Positions 6,678 to 9,948 of a stretch of 9,948 nt of DNA are shown here, in pieces. The stretch lies in contig CAMPJU010000032.1 of NCBI GenBank assembly GCA_946886995.1, positions 1 through 9,948 of the forward strand, read 5' to 3'. The notes under the pieces were generated by a model, which was not told where the DNA came from, searched no databases, and was given only the letters and a program-made list of their open reading frames with translations. Source of the DNA: an uncultured Lysobacteraceae bacterium. GTDB taxonomy: Bacteria > Pseudomonadota > Gammaproteobacteria > Xanthomonadales > Xanthomonadaceae. Every line of letters begins with the position of its first letter. The stretch's first letter is position 1. The position numbers and the translations under genes are program-made.

Positions 6678-7463
6678 TCAGCGCAGGAGCGCGAGGGCCC
6701 AGACGCTGGCAATCGCAGCGGCGGCGATCGCCACCCACCACCACGGGGACGGGACTGCCGCGTCCCTGGCCGGGGTCGCCGCCGGCGCCGCGGCAGGCCG
6801 GCCCGGCGCGACCAGCCGGAACCGCATCCTGTCGAATCCGATCTCGTCGCCCGGCCGCGCCACAGCGCGTTGCACCCGCTGGCCATTGACGAAGCTGCCA
6901 TTGGTCGACCCCAGGTCCTCGACCAGCACGCCTTCCTCGCCCGGCACCAGCCGCGCGTGCTGCCGCGAGAGTCCGCCGGCATCCAGGCACAGCCCGCAAT
7001 CGGGTGCGCGCCCCACCACCACCGGCCCCACGAGCGGGTAGCTGCGACCGAACGCCACGTCGGACACCCCGCGCAGGACGAACCTCGGGAGCACCGGATG
7101 CACGGCCGTCGCACCCGGGTCGTCGTTGGCGGGCGCCGGGACCTGGCGCGCGCCTGCCGCGTCATGCGGGCGCGGGGCCACGGCGTCCATCGACGCCAGC
7201 CGGGCAGTGACCTGGTCGAACTCGACGCTGTCGCCGGGACGCAGCGCGATCAGTCCGTCCACGCGATGGCCGTTCACGCCGACGCTGGTCCCTGGCGGGA
7301 CCTGCAGCATCACGCCGCCGGCGGTGACGTGCAGCTCGCAATGGCTCGGCCGGACGCCGGGCGCGTCGAGCACGATGTTGGCCGCGGGATCCGAGCCGAC
7401 CCGGTTGACGCCCGGACCAAGCAGGACCTGCGGGTGTTCACCGCCGGGGAAGACCAGTTTCAT
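6678..7463 (-). CDS. Tail-anchored protein with two FHA domains
   Basis: A 261-residue protein. FHA domains bind phosphothreonine peptides. The second one (about residues 125-218) is canonical: VVVGRAPDC with R152, GLSRQHARL with S166-R167 and H169, and EDLGSTNGSFVNG (182-194). The first (about 1-90) keeps the fold pattern but not the binding residues: VGSD in place of the GR motif, VRPSHCEL in place of SRxH, and GTSVGVNG without the usual Thr-Asn-Gly. A Pro/Ala-rich linker (220-240) leads to one C-terminal membrane helix (WWWVAIAAAAIASVWALALL, 241-260) with almost nothing after it, so the FHA domains should face the cytoplasm as a tail-anchored protein. The ATG at 7463 has AAGGA 9 bp upstream; an in-frame ATG at 7490 would add 9 residues. 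No kinase, phosphatase or type VI secretion gene is adjacent, so its phosphoprotein partner is unknown. Confidence 0.85.
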   Translation of the reverse strand: MKLVFPGGEHPQVLLGPGVNRVGSDPAANIVLDAPGVRPSHCELHVTAGGVMLQVPPGTSVGVNGHRVDGLIALRPGDSVEFDQVTARLASMDAVAPRPHDAAGARQVPAPANDDPGATAVHPVLPRFVLRGVSDVAFGRSYPLVGPVVVGRAPDCGLCLDAGGLSRQHARLVPGEEGVLVEDLGSTNGSFVNGQRVQRAVARPGDEIGFDRMRFRLVAPGRPAAAPAATPARDAAVPSPWWWVAIAAAAIASVWALALLR

Positions 7464-7511
7464 CGTGGGGAGTCCTTGCGTTGCGGGCATTCGCCGCCCA
7501 CATTCCTGTCC

Positions 7512-7847
7512 ATGCCGACTCTACTGATCCTGATGGTGGTTTCTGGGGCCGCGTTCGCATTCTGGAGCGCCGGTCGCGCCGCGGCCGAACGCGCCGAGGC
7601 CGTGGGGCGGTCGGCCTGCCGCTCCGCCGGGGTGCAACTGCTCGACCAGACGGTCCATGCCACCGGCCTCAGGCTGCGCCGGCATGCGAACGGCTGGCTG
7701 GGGCTCGAACGGACCTTCCGCTTCGAGTATTCCCGCGACGGCGCCGACCGCCACGTCGGGCGCCTGGTGCTCCACGGGTCGCGGATGGTCGGGTTCAGCG
7801 GGCCGGTCGCCCCTGCCTCGGGCCGGATCGAAGCCGAAGTTACTTGA
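7512..7847 (+). CDS. DUF3301-type membrane-anchored small protein
   Basis: A 111-residue protein that fits my recollection of the DUF3301 family. It starts with one hydrophobic helix (TLLILMVVSGAAFAFWSAG, residues 3-21), followed by an Ala/Arg/Glu-rich stretch, the family-like segment CRSAGVQLLDQTVHATGLRL (36-55) and a basic, beta-like domain (ERTFRFEYSRDGADRHVG, then GRLVLHGSRMVGFSG). The single helix and basic following region suggest an inner-membrane anchor with a small cytoplasmic domain. No function is known for the family. No strong ribosome site precedes the ATG at 7512. It is divergent from the FHA gene (48 bp between starts) and overlaps the 3' end of sspB on the other strand by 8 bp. 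Confidence 0.8.
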   Translation: MPTLLILMVVSGAAFAFWSAGRAAAERAEAVGRSACRSAGVQLLDQTVHATGLRLRRHANGWLGLERTFRFEYSRDGADRHVGRLVLHGSRMVGFSGPVAPASGRIEAEVT

Positions 7848-8265
7848 CCACCCGCAGGTGGCTCCGCCGCGGGGCGCCGTCGTCCGGCGGCGCCGGCGGC
7901 TCGGGACCCTCGCCGGGACTGGTCGCCTGCGGATCGTCGGGAAGCGCCATCCCCTGCCCCGTCTCCCGTGCATAGATCGCCAGCACCGCACCCATCGGCA
8001 CCAGCACCGGCTGGCTGACGCCGCCGAACCGGGCGGTGAATCCGATCCACTCGTTGTCGATCGACAGCCGGGTCACGGCACGGTCGGCGATGTTGAGCAC
8101 CACCTTCCCCTCGTGCACGGCCTGGGGCGGCACCTGGACGCCGGGCAGCGTCGCGTCGACCAGCAGGTGCGGGGTCATGCCGTTGTCGGCGATCCACTGG
8201 TTCAGCGCCCGCAGCAGGTACGGGCGGTGGCTGGTCATGCGCTGTGGGGGCGCCTCGTCGGACAT
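7840..8265 (-). CDS. sspB: ClpXP protease specificity-enhancing factor
   Basis: A 141-residue SspB, the adaptor that binds ssrA-tagged peptides from stalled ribosomes and delivers them to ClpXP. The substrate-binding domain shows HRPYLLRALNQWI near the start, then DNGMTPHLLVDATLPGVQVP, GKVVLNIADRAV, ARFGGVSQPVLVP and MGAVLAIYARETGQGM. A disordered acidic/Pro linker follows, and the protein ends in HLRVVK, the conserved ClpX-docking tail (LRVVK in E. coli). The start is uncertain: the ATG at 8265 lies 7 bp after the sspA stop without a clear ribosome site, and an ATG at 8238 directly before the conserved HRPYLL block is equally possible. Its last 8 bp overlap the convergent DUF3301-type gene. 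It forms a unit with sspA. Confidence 0.96.
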   Translation of the reverse strand: MSDEAPPQRMTSHRPYLLRALNQWIADNGMTPHLLVDATLPGVQVPPQAVHEGKVVLNIADRAVTRLSIDNEWIGFTARFGGVSQPVLVPMGAVLAIYARETGQGMALPDDPQATSPGEGPEPPAPPDDGAPRRSHLRVVK

Positions 8266-8272
8266 CGGCGGG

Positions 8273-8914
8273 TCAGGCCGGGATCTCGCGCAGCTTCTTC
8301 TCGGCATCGGTCAGGCTGCGCACGAAGCCGGGGTTGCGGAAGATCCGGTTGCCGTAGTCCTCGATCGCCTTTCCGCCTTCCTTCGGCAGCGGGATGTCGA
8401 GCGCGTCCAGCCGCCAGATGATCGGCGCCATGGCGCAGTCGGCCAGGCTCATCTCGGGATTGAGGAAGAACTTGCTGGCCTTGAACAGCGGCACGGATGC
8501 GGTCAGCAATTCGCGCAGCCGCTTGCGGCCCGCATCGGCCTGGGCCTTGTTCCCCAGCTGGACGGCCTGTACCTGCGGCACCCAGTCGTGCTCGAGCCGC
8601 AACATCGCCAGGCGCAGGCGCGCGCGCGACAGCGGATCGACCGGCATCAGCGGGGGATGCGGGTAGCGTTCGTCCAGGTATTCGGTGACGACCGATGCCG
8701 CGTACAGCACCAGCTCGCGCTCGACCAGGGTCGGCACCGAGTGGTACGGATTGAGGTCGATCAGGTCCTCGGGCGGGTTCTGCGGGTCGACCGGGATCAG
8801 GTCGTAGGTGACGCCTTTCGCGGCCAGCACCAGGCGTACCCGGTGGCAGAGCACGCAATCTTCGGCAGAGAACAGGGTCAGTGCGTTACGCATGCGCGGA
8901 CTCGTGGCCATCAT
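8273..8914 (-). CDS. sspA: Stringent starvation protein A
   Basis: A 213-residue member of the glutathione-S-transferase fold. In E. coli SspA binds RNA polymerase with sigma-70 and alters transcription during starvation and acid stress. Family markers: TLFSAEDCVLCHRVRLVLAAKGV (split at 13-23 and onward, thioredoxin-like domain), NPPEDLIDLNPYHSVPTLV, TEYLDERYPHPPLMPVDP with the conserved Pro-His-Pro surface, and MSLADCAMAPIIWRLDAL in the helical domain. Unlike the E. coli protein it carries a CxxC pair (C20, C23) at the place of the GST/glutaredoxin active site. The ATG at 8914 has GGGGAG 6 bp upstream; the next codon is also ATG and could serve. It lies 122 bp after petC with no canonical terminator between, and 7 bp before sspB. 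Confidence 0.96.
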   Translation of the reverse strand: MMATSPRMRNALTLFSAEDCVLCHRVRLVLAAKGVTYDLIPVDPQNPPEDLIDLNPYHSVPTLVERELVLYAASVVTEYLDERYPHPPLMPVDPLSRARLRLAMLRLEHDWVPQVQAVQLGNKAQADAGRKRLRELLTASVPLFKASKFFLNPEMSLADCAMAPIIWRLDALDIPLPKEGGKAIEDYGNRIFRNPGFVRSLTDAEKKLREIPA

Positions 8915-8927
8915 GGATCGCTCCCCC

Positions 8928-8945
8928 GACCGGAAACCGCCGGTC
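8928..8945 (-). other. Stem-loop between petC and sspA
   Basis: GACCGG (8928-8933) and CCGGTC (8940-8945) form a 6-bp stem with a 6-nt loop, just upstream of the sspA ribosome site. There is no T run after it on the minus strand, so it is a poor terminator candidate. It could act as an mRNA stabilising or processing element between the cytochrome bc1 genes and sspA. The rest of the gap 8946-9036 shows no clear promoter; a CCGGCCGG palindrome near 9018-9025 is likely chance in this base composition. Confidence 0.3.
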
Positions 8946-9036
8946 GACAGGCGCCGCGCACACCTTGCACGCGGTCGCCGCGGACCCTCGAGCCCGTCCC
9001 TGCGTCACGATCCCCCGCCGTGCCGGCCGGAGCGGA

Positions 9037-9771
9037 TCAGTGCACGTCGCGCCAGTATTCTTTCTTCAGCAACCACGCGAGGAACGTGAAGAACGCCAGG
9101 AACAGGATCACCCAGACGCCCAGTTCATGGCGTTTGAGCGCGGCCGGCTCGCCGACGTACTCGAGGAAATTCGTGATGTCGCGGACCGCCTGGTCGTACC
9201 GGGCGGGATCGACGTTGCCCGGTTCGGCGATGACCAGCCGCTCCACGGGCCGCTCGCCGGTCGCCTCGTCCAGCGGACCGAATTCGGCGCGCTGCAACCC
9301 CTGCATCATCCACAGCGGGTTGGGCATCGAGGCGTTCGGGAACAGCGTGTTGTTCCAGCCCAGCGGACGGGTGTCGTCCAGGTAGAAGGATTTGAGATAG
9401 GTGTAGATCCAGTCGCTGCCGCGGACGCGGGAGACCAGGCTCAGGTCGGGCGGCACCTGGCCGAACCATTCCTGGGCGTCTTCCGGCGCCATCGCGACAT
9501 GGATCTGCTCGCCGAACTTCGCACCCGTGAAGTTCAGCGAGTCCTGCACCTGCTCCTCGGTCAGGCCGAGGTCGTTGGCGATGCGCGAATAGCGCACGTA
9601 CTTGAGCGCGTGGCAGCCCGAGCAGTAGTTCATGTACAGCGCGGCACCACGCTGCAGCGAAGCCTGGTCGCCCAGGTCGTTGCCCGCCTGCTGCAGGTTG
9701 CCGCCGCCGGCGGCGAGCGCCTGGAGCGAGACGAGCATGCCGGCCACGAAGACCAGGAGCTTCTTAGTCAT
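9037..9771 (-). CDS. petC: Cytochrome c1 of the cytochrome bc1 complex
   Basis: A 244-residue cytochrome c1, the haem-c subunit of the ubiquinol-cytochrome c reductase. It has an N-terminal signal sequence (KKLLVFVAGMLVSLQALA, residues 3-20), so the main domain is periplasmic. The haem attachment motif is YCSGCH (C50, C53, H54), with the axial Met expected at M149 in NASMPNPLW. VPPDLSLVSRVRG (106-118) and GWNNTLFPN are family motifs. A C-terminal membrane helix (GVWVILFLAFFTFLAWLL, 218-235) anchors it, ending in KKEYWRDVH. The start overlaps the petB stop by 8 bp, implying translational coupling. Electrons pass from the Rieske protein through this haem to soluble or membrane cytochrome c. Confidence 0.97.
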   Translation of the reverse strand: MTKKLLVFVAGMLVSLQALAAGGGNLQQAGNDLGDQASLQRGAALYMNYCSGCHALKYVRYSRIANDLGLTEEQVQDSLNFTGAKFGEQIHVAMAPEDAQEWFGQVPPDLSLVSRVRGSDWIYTYLKSFYLDDTRPLGWNNTLFPNASMPNPLWMMQGLQRAEFGPLDEATGERPVERLVIAEPGNVDPARYDQAVRDITNFLEYVGEPAALKRHELGVWVILFLAFFTFLAWLLKKEYWRDVH

Positions 9772-9948
9772 GGGTGGTCACCCGGTCCGGCACCGGCTTG
9801 GTCCTGTCGAGCTTGGTCCACAGCGGCATGGTGATGAAGAAGGCGAAGTACAGGAACGTCAGGACGCGGCCGATGATCGTCTCGACCGGGTCCGTGCCCG
9901 GGCCGGCGCCGATCTTGCCGAGCCAGATGAAGCACACCGCCAGCAACG
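9764..9948 (-). CDS. petB: Cytochrome b of the bc1 complex, C-terminal fragment
   Basis: This is the last 61 or so codons of an open frame that enters from the right edge. The translated end reads LLAVCFIWLGKIGAGP, then DPVETIIGRVLTFLYFAF and FITMPLWTKLDRTKPVPD. GKIGA followed by a final hydrophobic helix (about IIGRVLTFLYFAFFITMPLW) and a short basic tail is typical of the last transmembrane helix of proteobacterial cytochrome b. Its position directly before petC, with an 8-bp overlap, supports the call. The haem-b ligands and the quinone sites lie outside the window. The gene continues past base 9948; no start codon lies here. Confidence 0.92.
   Translation of the reverse strand, partial: LLAVCFIWLGKIGAGPGTDPVETIIGRVLTFLYFAFFITMPLWTKLDRTKPVPDRVTTHD

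Noticed and set aside
8946..9036. Intrinsic terminator after petC
   Set aside because: GC-rich short dyads are present but no T run follows on the minus strand, so termination cannot be supported.
8036..9834. Long plus-strand open frames opposite sspB, sspA and petC
   Set aside because: No recognisable domain, composition of an antisense shadow, and fully explained by well-known genes on the other strand.

Overview
The window looks like the chromosome of a GC-rich gammaproteobacterium, most probably a member of the Xanthomonadaceae (Lysobacterales), for example the Lysobacter/Luteimonas group. Base composition is very high in G and C by eye and third codon positions are almost all G or C. 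The gene contents also fit: a large Oar-like TonB-dependent receptor, an iron superoxide dismutase next to a monothiol glutaredoxin, a Trm112-like protein with the extended form I associate with xanthomonads, and a cytochrome bc1 operon followed by sspA-sspB. The assignment is inferred from gene character, not from a marker gene search.

Layout, left to right. (1) 1-1242, minus: the N-terminal 414 codons of a TonB-dependent receptor that runs off the left edge, with a 218-bp leader/promoter region holding two notable symmetric sequences. (2) 3111-1461, minus: three tightly coupled genes, grxD (CGFS glutaredoxin), a YciK-like short-chain dehydrogenase whose usual catalytic Ser and Lys are replaced, and a YhgN/MarC-family membrane protein. 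Neighbours overlap by 4 bp (GTGA and ATGA). (3) 3215-3793, plus: sodB, divergent from grxD. The two promoters appear to overlap inside one near-perfect inverted repeat. (4) 5466-3798, minus: purE-purK, the two-step conversion of AIR to CAIR in purine synthesis, convergent with sodB with only 4 bp between stop codons. (5) 5525-6671, plus: a Trm112-like small protein and nadC (NAD synthesis), divergent from purE. (6) 7463-6678, minus: a tail-anchored protein with two FHA domains, the first of which is degenerate. (7) 7512-7847, plus: a DUF3301-type membrane-anchored small protein, divergent from the FHA gene and overlapping the 3' end of sspB. (8) 9948-7840, minus: the end of petB (cytochrome b), petC (cytochrome c1), sspA (stringent starvation protein A) and sspB (ClpXP adaptor).

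Most of the window is conserved housekeeping: redox defence (grxD, sodB), nucleotide and NAD synthesis (purE, purK, nadC), respiration (petB, petC) and stress proteolysis/transcription (sspA, sspB). I see no mobile element, integrase, CRISPR array, tRNA or rRNA, and no change in base use that would mark a transferred island. I do not see a clear undescribed multi-gene system. The items most worth a second look are the SDR with an altered active site locked between grxD and yhgN, the inverted repeat that carries both divergent -10 elements between grxD and sodB, the FHA pair with one dead-looking domain, and the Trm112-like protein without the zinc cysteines.
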